The notes beneath the pieces are model-generated. The model was not told the DNA's origin, searched no databases, and saw only the letters and a program-made list of their open reading frames with translations. Below, piece after piece: positions 54,716 to 63,089 of a stretch of 64,000 nucleotides of DNA. The stretch comes from Thermoproteota archaeon. Lineage in GTDB: Archaea > Thermoproteota > Thermoprotei_A > EX4484-217-1. Within the stretch, counting starts at the first letter, position 1; each line of letters starts with the position of its first letter. Made by a program: the position numbers and the translations under genes. Location: NCBI GenBank assembly GCA_029258915.1, contig JAPDJU010000002.1, positions 149,330-213,329 of the forward strand. Reading direction: 5' to 3'.

Positions 54716-55852
54716 TTGAAATACAGTATTCAATGTAGTAAATGCCGCTCAGAAATAGAGCTTAGAGAATGGGTTTGGAAACATACTGAGTGCAATGGAA
54801 CATTAAACATAGAGTTTAAAGGTTTAGAGAACATAAGATTTTCAAACATTTTAAGAAAAGAATACAATGATATTAGACGATATATGGAACTCTTACCTGT
54901 AAAGCAAGAATATGTCCCCAAAATACCTGTAGGAGGCACTCCGCTAGCTAAAAGGCATTTAGGAGCTAATGTATACTTTAAAATGGACTATCTTAACCCT
55001 TCAGGCTCTTTTAAGGATAGAGGAGCATATATAACGCTTGCTAAGGTTAAGGAGTTAGGCTGTCAAGAAATAATAGAGGATTCTTCAGGCAATGCTGGGA
55101 TAGCATTTTCTCTACTAGCAAGAACAGCAGGTATTAAAGCAAACATTTACATACCTAAAAAAGCACCTGAAGGAAAGAAAAGGTTTCTAAAACTTTTAGG
55201 AGCTAATGTTGTAGAAGTTGAAGGATCAAGAGAAGACGTTAACAAAGAAGCATTGAAAGCTGAAAGAAAAGGTAAAGGAGTTTATGTTGGCCACTGGTGG
55301 AACCCCTTCTTCATAGAAGGGTTAAAGACCATAGCTTATGAGCTCTGGGAGCAATTAGGTGAGAAAATAGACTACATCTTTACACCAGTAGGTAGTGGAG
55401 GATTATTTCTCGGCATTTTTAAGGGCTTTTTAGAATTAAAAAACATGGGAGCCATTCCTACTATTCCTAAGCTTGTAGCTGTTCAAGCTCAAGGGTATTG
55501 TAGCTTATGTGAAAAACTTGGGTTAAGCTATGAAACAAAGGAACGTTCTAAACTAGCAGATGGAATTATGATATTAAAGCCGCCAAGACTGAGTGAAATA
55601 ATAAATGCTATCAGGGAAACCGAAGGCTTCTGCGTTGTAGTTTCAGACAAGGAAATAGTCTTAGCCCTTAAAGAACTTATAAACATGGGGTTTATTGTAG
55701 AACCTACATCCGCAACAGCGTATGCTGCTTTTAAGAAAAGTTTCAGTGAGAAGTTGGTGGGCGAAAGCTCCAACGTTGTTATAGTACTTACGGGCTCAGG
55801 TTTAAAGGTTCTCGATAAACTAAACTCTGTAATATTCCGTTCGAATCTTTAG
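54716..55852 (+). CDS. Threonine synthase-like PLP enzyme
   Basis: 378 residues from TTG at 54716, six bases after GGGTGA; an ATG at 54704 in frame overlaps that site. Fold-type II PLP enzyme: the lysine is in NPSGSFKDRGAY near 98, SSGNAGIAFSLLAR near 125 and TPVGSGGLFLG near 220. The N-terminal zinc-finger-like CSKC with a further Cys later is as in threonine synthases. It may be threonine synthase or a dehydratase/cysteate synthase relative. No other threonine gene is adjacent. Confidence 0.8.
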   Translation: MKYSIQCSKCRSEIELREWVWKHTECNGTLNIEFKGLENIRFSNILRKEYNDIRRYMELLPVKQEYVPKIPVGGTPLAKRHLGANVYFKMDYLNPSGSFKDRGAYITLAKVKELGCQEIIEDSSGNAGIAFSLLARTAGIKANIYIPKKAPEGKKRFLKLLGANVVEVEGSREDVNKEALKAERKGKGVYVGHWWNPFFIEGLKTIAYELWEQLGEKIDYIFTPVGSGGLFLGIFKGFLELKNMGAIPTIPKLVAVQAQGYCSLCEKLGLSYETKERSKLADGIMILKPPRLSEIINAIRETEGFCVVVSDKEIVLALKELINMGFIVEPTSATAYAAFKKSFSEKLVGESSNVVIVLTGSGLKVLDKLNSVIFRSNL

Positions 55853-55898
55853 TTTTAAATTGTAAGGTAAACTTATGTTAGAATAGACGAGGTGCAGC

Positions 55899-57014
55899 AT
55901 TATCAAAGCAGGGAGAATAGGAGGCTTATTAATACTTGTAGCAGTCATTACACTCGCCTTAACAATGCTTCATGTTAAAGCGTGTTTTAACCCTTACGAC
56001 TTGTACGCTTACGAAATTCTAATGAATAAGCCTGGCGTAGAGTTCGATATTGAGAAATTAAAGCAGATAAGTTTAGAATGGGACAGTAAGTACGTTAAAA
56101 TAAGCACTGTAGACTATAGAGTTCTAATCATGGTTTATCCTGTTGACTTAGAGAAACTTAACTTAGGCAAAGGAGTAGCCTATAGCATCAGGTTTCAACT
56201 ACGCCCAGAATACGTTGGTAAAAAAACATTTGTGGTTATATGCATCGTTAAAAAAGCTCAGCCTATAAGCGAGGAAATAGTTTCTAATAAAAACGAATTA
56301 ATTATTATAAGAAAAACATACGTTAAAGAGAATGAAAAATACATAGAAGTTGCTGAAATAACTGCAATCAATATTAACCCTCAAGAATCCCTGTCGGTGT
56401 TCGTAAACAGCATACTGGAAGATGCTACTTTAAAATTTAACGTACCAAAAGAAGAAATTAAAGTTGTTAACGCATATGAAACAACCATTAAACCTATTAA
56501 CGTAGAAACCGACATCCCATGGTATAATGTAGTGTCTAAAGAATTAACATATCTTAGTCGTAAAGAAATAATTAAAGGGCTAACCATACAAGACATTGAA
56601 ACTTTAGCTAAACTTGCTAAACCAAGTTTAGCTGGCTGGAATTCTAGAATAGTCTTTGAAAACACATGGAAACCATACTATGAAACAACAAATCCTTTAT
56701 TAATAAGAGCAATGTGCGCTCCGGAAGAAATAGAATCTATAACGCGTTTAGAATCATTATTAGAAACTATGTGGTCAAAACAAGCTTACGTTATGGTTCC
56801 ATCTTCTCCGAGCCCTACACCTACGGCTTTACCGACACCTGCACCTGCTCCATCGCCTGTACCTACAACACCTAGCTATGGAGAATTTACTGCTGAGAGG
56901 GAAATTGTGGCTAAGGAAATCTTATGGCCAGGTTATACATTAGCCCAAGTAGCTACTGGAGGATTTATTGCAGCATTAATAGTATGGTTTATACTTAGGA
57001 AGATAACAATATAA
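55899..57014 (+). CDS. Secreted membrane-anchored protein, probable ATT start
   Basis: 371 residues if it begins at ATT 55899. The first ATG (55965) would cut the signal peptide. Upstream in frame there is no stop until 55884, and the extension reads KAGRIGGLLILVAVITLALT, a clear signal peptide with basic n-region and hydrophobic core. The only ribosome site, GAGGTG at 55889-55894, lies four bases before ATT and seven before ATC; no ATG, GTG or TTG is in frame there. The body (about 30-300) is mixed alpha/beta, then comes a Pro/Thr/Ser stalk (SPSPTPTALPTPAPAPSP) and a C-terminal helix (VATGGFIAALIVWFIL). Function not recognised. The following gene is a membrane-tethered winged-helix regulator. 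Confidence 0.65.
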   Translation: MIKAGRIGGLLILVAVITLALTMLHVKACFNPYDLYAYEILMNKPGVEFDIEKLKQISLEWDSKYVKISTVDYRVLIMVYPVDLEKLNLGKGVAYSIRFQLRPEYVGKKTFVVICIVKKAQPISEEIVSNKNELIIIRKTYVKENEKYIEVAEITAININPQESLSVFVNSILEDATLKFNVPKEEIKVVNAYETTIKPINVETDIPWYNVVSKELTYLSRKEIIKGLTIQDIETLAKLAKPSLAGWNSRIVFENTWKPYYETTNPLLIRAMCAPEEIESITRLESLLETMWSKQAYVMVPSSPSPTPTALPTPAPAPSPVPTTPSYGEFTAEREIVAKEILWPGYTLAQVATGGFIAALIVWFILRKITI

Positions 57015-57063
57015 TGCATAAGGGAAAAGCAATAGTATCTTTAAGCAACCTTGGTGAAGGTTT

Positions 57064-57501
57064 TTGGAAAAACTTGGAGAAACATCTCTCAGAGTATATG
57101 TGCTGCTTATTGAGGAAGGTAGGGCTTTAGGTGTAAGGGAAGTTCAGAGAAAAATGGGTTTTAAAAGCCCTTCAACAGCTAAGTATCATTTAGATAGACT
57201 TGTTGAGTTTGGTTTAGCTGAAAAAACAAGGGACGGGCTTTACAAGGTTTCCGAAAGCTCCCCTAAACCTCCTGTTCTCCACGCATATACGACGCTTTTT
57301 GGAATGCTTATACCTAGGCTAATACCCTATGCCGTATTCTTCACTGTTGCAACAGCAATGTACATAGTGCTAAATATAGGAAGCTTAAACATTTTCGTTC
57401 TATTTTTCAGCGTTTCAGCCGCATTGCTTTTCTGGATTGAAGGTATAAGATTTCTACTTTTGCTAAGAAAAATTAGAAGAGTGAAAAAGGCTAAAAGATA
57501 G
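57064..57501 (+). CDS. Membrane-tethered winged-helix protein
   Basis: 145 residues. The first 70 are a winged-helix domain (RVYVLLIEEGRALGVREVQRKMG, SPSTAKYHLDRLVEFGLAEKT, GLYKVSES). The rest has two membrane helices (LIPYAVFFTVATAMYIVL and FVLFFSVSAALLFWIEGI) and a basic end. DNA-binding proteins anchored by helices at the C-terminus are found in archaea. It lies 49 bases after the gene of a secreted anchored protein and may sense that protein. TTG start behind AAGGT. Confidence 0.8.
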   Translation: MEKLGETSLRVYVLLIEEGRALGVREVQRKMGFKSPSTAKYHLDRLVEFGLAEKTRDGLYKVSESSPKPPVLHAYTTLFGMLIPRLIPYAVFFTVATAMYIVLNIGSLNIFVLFFSVSAALLFWIEGIRFLLLLRKIRRVKKAKR

Positions 57502-57559
57502 CATCATGTTTTTGATATGTTTTTAAACTCCGTATCACATAGGGTCTCACGGGAATATA

Positions 57560-58717
57560 ATGAGGTTCATGCCGTTTCTGCAGAGGAAAACTGGTAAATG
57601 CTCAATATGCGGTAAGGAACATGTTACTATAAGTAGTAATATAGGAGTTTGTATAGACTGTTTAAGAAATAATTCTGAAAAAGCTTTACCTATAGCTTTA
57701 AAAGCACATTACAGGTTCCGTGAAAACATAGGGTTACCTACAGAACCACCTAAACCTGATAACGGTAAACTATGTAGCTACTGCGGTAATATGTGCAGAA
57801 TTCCACCTAATGGCATAGGTTTTTGCGGCATAATTTCCAACATCAATGGGCTTTTAAGCTTTAGAACAAGAAAATGGAAGGAAGCTGTTGGGCTATACTA
57901 TCTTGATCCGCATCCTACTAATTGCGTTGCTGAAAAAGTTTGTCCAGCAAATACCTCAAGAGGATATCCGGAATACACTTCTTCAAAAGGCATAGAATAC
58001 GGATACTATAACTTAGCTGTATTTTATGGTGGATGTAATTTCGACTGCTTATTCTGCCAAAACTATGACCATAAAATAATGGCTACTAAAACAAGGCCAA
58101 CCATGACAGCTGACGAGCTTTATAAAGCATCAATGAATCCAAGAGTCACTTGCATATGCTATTTCGGCGGTGACCCTGGACCTTTTGCTGTACATGCACT
58201 TTATGTTTCTAGGAAGATACTAAAGACGGCAAAAGAGAAGGGGTTAATAAAGAGGATATGTTGGGAAACCAACGGTTACGAAAACCCTGTAATAATGAAA
58301 GAAATGGCTAAGCTAAGCTTTGAAAGCGGAGGCATTGTTAAAATAGATTTTAAAGCATGGACTCCTGAAGTCTATAAAGCACTTACAGGTGTTGATGCAT
58401 CTAAGAGAGTTAGAGAAAACGTTAAACTTGTAGGTAAAATGTTTAATGAAAGACCTGAAATACCATTATTAGTAGTTTCTATTCTTCTAGTTCCAGGCTA
58501 TGTTGACGTATATGAGGTAAGTAAAATTGGAGAATATGTTGCCTCGATAAACGATAAAATACCAATAGTTTTACTAGCTTTCCATCCTGAACATAGATTA
58601 AACGATTTACCTCCAACAAGTAGAAGACATGCTGAAGAATGTTTAAAAGAGCTTAAGAAAATAGGTCTTAAAGAAATTTATATTGGTAATTGGTGGCTTC
58701 TTGGAAACTACTATTAA
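57560..58717 (+). CDS. PflA-like radical SAM protein
   Basis: 385 residues. An N-terminal zinc finger (CSICGKEH...CIDCL, about 14-36) and a second Cys set (CSYCGNMC...GFCG, about 74-93) precede the radical SAM motif CNFDCLFCQN near 158-167. YFGGDPGPFAVHAL, ETNGY and IDFKAW are the SAM-binding strands. It is related to PflA-type activases and to the AmrS-like protein at 21.3 kb, but longer at the front. The substrate protein or small molecule is unknown. Confidence 0.82.
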   Translation: MRFMPFLQRKTGKCSICGKEHVTISSNIGVCIDCLRNNSEKALPIALKAHYRFRENIGLPTEPPKPDNGKLCSYCGNMCRIPPNGIGFCGIISNINGLLSFRTRKWKEAVGLYYLDPHPTNCVAEKVCPANTSRGYPEYTSSKGIEYGYYNLAVFYGGCNFDCLFCQNYDHKIMATKTRPTMTADELYKASMNPRVTCICYFGGDPGPFAVHALYVSRKILKTAKEKGLIKRICWETNGYENPVIMKEMAKLSFESGGIVKIDFKAWTPEVYKALTGVDASKRVRENVKLVGKMFNERPEIPLLVVSILLVPGYVDVYEVSKIGEYVASINDKIPIVLLAFHPEHRLNDLPPTSRRHAEECLKELKKIGLKEIYIGNWWLLGNYY

Positions 58718-59001
58718 AGACCTCCAGCAGCTCCAAGTATTAGGGCAAGTATCAATAATCCCCATCCTAAAGCCAGAACCACTTTTAGAATTTTCTTTGC
58801 TGTTTCAAAAAGCAGCAATATTAAATAAATAGCAGTTATCGAAGACAACATACCTATAGCATCAGCATACTTCTGTGCTAAATCAGGGTTCTCCTTAAAT
58901 ATAGTAGCTTCCAAGATGTATCTAATGATGTAGACAAGCCAGTTATATATGAGCAACAAACCTTCAACAACAAGCTTAACAATTTCCGCTGCTTCTTGCA
59001 T
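58714..59001 (-). CDS. Small membrane protein
   Basis: 95 residues with an amphipathic N-terminal helix (LVVEGLLLIYNWLVYIIRYI) and two hydrophobic helices (LSSITAIYLILLLFE and VVLALGWGLLILALILGAA). The end overlaps the radical SAM gene by four bases, convergently. Not recognised. Confidence 0.55.
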   Translation of the reverse strand: MQEAAEIVKLVVEGLLLIYNWLVYIIRYILEATIFKENPDLAQKYADAIGMLSSITAIYLILLLFETAKKILKVVLALGWGLLILALILGAAGGL

Positions 59002-59138
59002 GTCAATGTACCCTATTAACTTAAAGAATCCATAGCTATATTAATTTTTAGCATGCAAAATAGTGTCCATCCTCTCTACCATAGCTAACCATAGGAGCTA
59101 ACGATGTTAAACTTAAATAATTCCAGTAAGTGAGCTAC

Positions 59139-59262
59139 CCCGCCCTAAAGGGCGGAGCTTCTCCTGTTCCACCCGCCTTTACGGCAGACGGCTTCATACG
59201 GGAGTTAAGGGCTGGCTCACGACAGCCCCATCCCGCTCCTTAATGAGAGGGGCGGGCTAAAT
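59139..59262 (-). ncRNA. Candidate omega RNA (reRNA) of the tnpB element
   Basis: The stretch from the end of tnpB to the right-end hairpin is GC-rich in an AT-rich genome and can fold into several stems: GGGCTG with CAGCCC, GCC-GTAAA-GGC, and the final CCGCCC/GGGCGG. TnpB proteins use an RNA from just this place, overlapping the 3' part of the gene and the right end, with the guide in the flanking DNA below 59139. Its existence is inferred from family knowledge. Confidence 0.45.
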
Positions 59263-60382
59263 TGATTGCAGAGTTCAAATCTCTATTGTAAACCAAACCA
59301 CACTTAGGACACCTAAACTCTCTACCTTCAACTTTTCGGGCAACATGCCCACACCTATGGCAAGTTTTAGAGGAATTCTTAGGATTAACATACACAACGG
59401 GAATTCCTTCCAAGTTCGCTTTATATTCGATATATGTTTGGATTTTCCTAAAACTCCAAGCATGCAACCTTCTGTTTAGCTTAGCAGAGCCGTTCATGTT
59501 TTCTCTAATATTCTTTAACCTCTCCATGACGATTATCGGTTTTAGAAATTGCTTAGCGTATTCAACTACTTCTTTCGCAATTGTGTGCAGTATTTGATTT
59601 GTAATCCTTCCTTCTTTGCTTCCAATCCTTCTAATCAAGTCAATTCTTTTCTTTCTCTGCAAATCCCTTCGAATATGGGCATACTTTCCTCTGACATATC
59701 TAATCTTAGCACCGCTCCAAAGCTGACCTTTCATGGGTTTTTATTGATTACGTTTTGAGATTGCTACTGCAACAGCAACATTCCATTCCCCCATATCCAC
59801 TCCAGTGAACGTCTCTGGTTCATAGACTAATTCAACCTCTTTCTTAAGCACAAAATGAGCATACCATTCCTCGTTTCGCTTTACCATTTCTACCGTGCAA
59901 AACTGCCATTCCCCTTGCAAAGCTTCTTCAATGAACTTCTGCTGTCTCTTTCCGAACTTGATTGGTAATGTAATTCTCATTCTTCTGTTTAAGCTTAGGG
60001 TTAACCAGTATGGTGTTAGAACATTGGTTGACTTAGCGAAAGAGTAGCATCTTTTGTTGAACCTAATTGAAACCCTCTTTAGCTTTGGTCTTTCTGACTT
60101 GACTTTACCTTCTTTCTTCTTTTCGTTGAAGCTCTTCATAATTTCTACAGCTTTATCCCTTGCTGTCTGGATTAAAGCTGTGTTGAGATTAAACAGTTGT
60201 TTGGCTTTTTCATAGCCATTCTTGTGCAGAAAAGTCTTTGATGTAGAATTGAAACTTAAGAAGAACTTAACTGCTTTGAAATATTCGTCTAAACACTTAT
60301 TCAGAGCCAAAATCTTGCCCTTGTTTGCATTCCAAACTTTTCCAACCACTGTAATCTGAACTTCCTTCTTCAGGGGGAACAT
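59240..60382 (-). pseudogene. tnpB: TnpB (RuvC-like RNA-guided nuclease) with one in-frame stop
   Basis: The reading frame covers 380 codons including one TAA at 59741-59743. Upstream part: 213 residues ending AISKRNQ, with the first RuvC Asp in TGVDMGEWNVA. After the stop the frame goes on without shift (KPMKGQLWSG) and holds the RuvC Glu in IVMERLKNIRE, the zinc finger CHRCGH...CPKCGL and the last Asp in YNRDLNSAINLA. Everything needed is there apart from the stop codon, so this is a recent nonsense mutation, a reading error, or a stop that is read through. The start ATG lies inside a small hairpin (GGGGATGTTCCCC). Confidence 0.82.
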
Positions 60383-60460
60383 CCCCTTGAAGAATTGGAT
60401 GAGCTTTGAGTATTTGAAACTACCGCCAACAACCCCCTACCCACCACCCCCTTGCGTATC

Positions 60461-60479
60461 CCCGCCTTAAAAGGCGAGG
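60461..60479. repeat. Left-end hairpin of the IS605 element
   Basis: CGCCTT (60463-60468) pairs with AAGGCG (60471-60476), with flanking CC and GG. This is the subterminal hairpin that the transposase reads at the left end. From here to 60690 I see no gene or clear signal. Confidence 0.55.
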
Positions 60480-60690
60480 TTTTGCAAGTAACGATTTTAC
60501 CATCGCTCAACTACCTTTCAATCCCCTCTTAAGCAGTATAAGTTTTTAGACATACAGCATCAGCCTACTTAATAACATATAGAGGATTAAAGAAGCTGCA
60601 ACGAATGTTATGAACCATCATAGTTTAAAAACAGTTTGTGAAGGCGTTTTCTTTTAGCATTAAAGGTAAAAGTTTAAGATGCTTAGTGAT

Positions 60691-60775
60691 CTTATAAATA
60701 GTTAGCCCGATGAAGAACGCGCCCTTCGTACAGAGTGATGAAGAGGGGTGCAAGCGCGGAGGGTTATTTTTTAAC
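60691..60775 (+). ncRNA. Candidate small structured RNA, possibly C/D box-like
   Basis: In a 469-base stretch without a protein gene (60383-60851), a GC-rich island at 60705-60762 stands out from AT-rich DNA. It has CCGATGA at 60707 (imperfect C box), CAGA at 60731, GTGATGA at 60735 (perfect C' box) and CGGA at 60757 (imperfect D box), with 17- and 15-base gaps, close to a C/D guide RNA. CGCGCCCTTC and GAAG..GGGG...GCGCG could instead form one long hairpin. CTTATAAATA at 60691 is TATA-like, but it would start transcription near 60720, inside the C box, which speaks against the C/D reading. A T-run follows at 60766. A 25-codon ATG frame (60710-60787) also exists but seems accidental. Confidence 0.35.
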
Positions 60776-60851
60776 TGCTTAAACTAATTAAAGAAACAAT
60801 TATGCATGGATAAAACACTATTGTAGCAAATAAGATTGGTTAAAGCTAATT

Positions 60852-61634
60852 TTATTTGAGGGTGTTAATTATATTCAATGATCTTCTCACACAGTAGGGT
60901 ATCTGCTCTTTGGACATGTTTTCAGGACATCGTTCAATAGTGAACTTTACTTTATCTTCTATTACATCTTCAACAGTTATTGGTTCTCCTTTTCTTGAAG
61001 TATTTTCAACATTTATACATCTTGGACCCGTCCATTTGAAGAGAAGAGGGTGAACTTTCATTACTTCTTCTCTCATTTTCCAAGCAACATACCTTATTTC
61101 CCATTGTGCTTTAAAGCATGTTCTTAAACCGAAAAAGTGTCTTAACTCTCTAGCATTCATTGTTACAACTATTTTCGTTGTTATTGCTTGAGGTAAAACG
61201 TAGCGTGCATCTTCTGGAGGTATGTTTAAATCTAAAAGTCTAACATAAGCTTCATAAGCTTTAGATATAGCTTCATTGAAATTTTTTAATGCTTCATCAT
61301 TTTTAACAATTCTTGGAGGCTTTACTACACTAAAATATTCTTTAATCATTTTAGCAAACCTTTGGGAAAGCTGAGTATAGCTAGCTATTCTATGTCTCAC
61401 TAATTGGTGGCTACATGCCCGCGAAATACCTTCTATTACAAATGTATAAACAGAGTGTTCCCATGGTGATAAATGATTTCTCTTTAATGTTTCCTTAATC
61501 CAGGTCTCTACTTCTTTGTCGGACATTCTTTCCCATTGATATTCGAAAGGTTTTCTTGAAAGACTTTGCTTAGCTGCTACAGCGACTAATTTCTCACCTT
61601 CCAGGGTGTAGCGTATTAGCTTTACTTTAATCAC
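60852..61634 (-). CDS. thyX: Flavin-dependent thymidylate synthase ThyX
   Basis: 260 residues. The ThyX motif RHRIASYTQLSQR is intact near 79-91, with SPWEHSVYTF before it and NARELRHFFGLR near 155. It makes dTMP from dUMP using FAD, NADPH and methylene-tetrahydropterin. In an organism with methanopterin-type carriers the actual C1 donor is open. GTG start. No other nucleotide genes are next to it. Confidence 0.95.
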   Translation of the reverse strand: MIKVKLIRYTLEGEKLVAVAAKQSLSRKPFEYQWERMSDKEVETWIKETLKRNHLSPWEHSVYTFVIEGISRACSHQLVRHRIASYTQLSQRFAKMIKEYFSVVKPPRIVKNDEALKNFNEAISKAYEAYVRLLDLNIPPEDARYVLPQAITTKIVVTMNARELRHFFGLRTCFKAQWEIRYVAWKMREEVMKVHPLLFKWTGPRCINVENTSRKGEPITVEDVIEDKVKFTIERCPENMSKEQIPYCVRRSLNIINTLK

Positions 61635-61704
61635 TTTAGTCTAACCATCTATCTGTTTTTCATAAACTAGGTTGTTAGGAGTTTACGGATAAGAGTTAGC
61701 ACTC

Positions 61705-62973
61705 TTAGCGTTTTTTAAGTATGTTTTTAAGTATTTCAACTGCTCTAGAATACCTTATTTTCCCTTCTTTAATCATTATTTCAGCAACTTTATCTATAAG
61801 CTCCCCTTTAGCACCAGCCATTATAGCTATGTTTCTAGCATGAAGCTTCATATGTCCTTTCTGAATACCTTCAGTAGCTAGGGCTCTTAAAGCTGCGAAG
61901 TTTTGAGCTAAACCTACGGCTGCCATAATTTCCGCAAGTTCCTTAGCCGTTTTAACTCCTAAAATTTTAAGAGCAACCTTAGCTACCGGATGGGTTCTAG
62001 TAGCACCGCCAACAACACCTACGGCTAAAGGCAGTTCCAATGTTCCAACAAGGTTGCCTTCATCGTCTTTTTCCCATACTGAAAGAGGCCTGTAGGTTCC
62101 TGTTCTAGCAGCATATGCATGGGCTCCTGCTTCAATTGCTCTATGGTCTTGGGCTGTAGCTAAAGCTATAGCGATAATGCCATTCATAATGCCTTTATTG
62201 TGAGTAACTGCTCTATAAGGGTCTGCTTCCGCAAAAGCTGAGGCTGCAACTATACCGTCAACAACTTCTTCGCCAATATCTTCCTTGTATACTTTAACCC
62301 AAGCTCTAACAAGTCTCTTTACAGCATTGTTAGAGATTATTCTTAGCAGAACTTTTCCAGCAGTAATTTTCTCTATTAAAGGAGCTACTGCTTCACACAT
62401 GGTGTTTACAGCATTAGCACCCATAGCGTCCTTAACATCAACTATTAGATGAACTATAAGCATGGGGCCTATACGGGTATCTATGATTCTAGCTTCAACA
62501 TCTTTAGCTCCGCCGCCTAACCTAACTAAAACAGAGTCCTGCTGATTAGCTAAGTCTAAAATTTCGTTTTTATGTTCTAAAACAAGCATTTTCGCATAGT
62601 TAGGGTTTAATAAGTTAATTACCTGTATTTGCCCTATCATTAGGGATGCTTCAGCTTTCGCTTTGATGCCTCCGTCTCTTCTCATAAACCTCGCGGCATT
62701 ACTTGCAGCAGCAACAACTGAAGGTTCTTCTAAAACCATGGGAACTAAGTATTCTTTATCATTAATCATAAAGTTTACTGCTACAGCAAAAGGGTAGCTC
62801 ATGCAGCCTATGACGTTCTCTATCATAACATCAGCTAATTTTTCTCCCAGATTACCGAAGTTCTTAAGAGCTAAGGTTTCCTCCTCAGTTAAACCTGCAA
62901 ATTCCCTAACTATTTTAAGTCTTTCATCAATACTTAGCTTGTAAAAGCCGGGTAGTCTAGAAGTTTTCTTCAA
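61705..62973 (-). CDS. Class II 3-hydroxy-3-methylglutaryl-CoA reductase
   Basis: 422 residues. RLPGFYKLSIDERL at the N-terminus, the catalytic Glu83 in LEEPSVVAAAS, the cofactor site DAMGANAVNTM, GGATRTHPVAK and the C-terminal His in GHMKLHARN are all class II features, as in Pseudomonas mevalonii and Archaeoglobus. The large membrane region and the ENVIG-type core of class I are replaced by this shorter soluble form. It makes mevalonate for archaeal isoprenoid lipids. TTG start behind AGGTG. Most TACK archaea are known for class I enzymes, so transfer is possible. Confidence 0.92.
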   Translation of the reverse strand: MKKTSRLPGFYKLSIDERLKIVREFAGLTEEETLALKNFGNLGEKLADVMIENVIGCMSYPFAVAVNFMINDKEYLVPMVLEEPSVVAAASNAARFMRRDGGIKAKAEASLMIGQIQVINLLNPNYAKMLVLEHKNEILDLANQQDSVLVRLGGGAKDVEARIIDTRIGPMLIVHLIVDVKDAMGANAVNTMCEAVAPLIEKITAGKVLLRIISNNAVKRLVRAWVKVYKEDIGEEVVDGIVAASAFAEADPYRAVTHNKGIMNGIIAIALATAQDHRAIEAGAHAYAARTGTYRPLSVWEKDDEGNLVGTLELPLAVGVVGGATRTHPVAKVALKILGVKTAKELAEIMAAVGLAQNFAALRALATEGIQKGHMKLHARNIAIMAGAKGELIDKVAEIMIKEGKIRYSRAVEILKNILKKR

Positions 62974-63089
62974 AATAGCACCTAATCTTTCTACCTTATG
63001 CGAAGTAAATATTTTCTTAGCTTAAACACTTATATCGGATACCTTAATTTACTATTTGACAGCTTCTCTGAAAATAAAGGAGAGTTTTA

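Larger units (their letters stand above)
59131..60500 (-). mobile_element. IS605/IS200-family element with tnpB only
   Basis: The element holds a tnpB gene with no tnpA. The right end (low coordinates) has the hairpin CCGCCC-TAAA-GGGCGG at 59140-59155, typical for archaeal IS605 elements, and the left end has CGCCTT-AA-AAGGCG at 60463-60476, followed by TTGCAAGTAACG. On the element's strand GTTAC lies just outside the left end, in line with ssDNA cleavage beside a short tetranucleotide; no inverted repeats or target duplication are seen, as expected for this family. Exact ends are not fixed. Without TnpA it would need help from a copy elsewhere. Confidence 0.75.

Noticed and set aside
59735..59743. 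Programmed frameshift in tnpB
   Set aside because: The parts before and after the stop are in the same frame, so a frameshift is not needed; it is an in-frame TAA.
60710..60787. A 25-codon ATG frame inside the GC-rich island
   Set aside because: No ribosome site, no conserved features, and the TATA-like element would start transcription downstream of the ATG. An RNA gene explains the GC content better.
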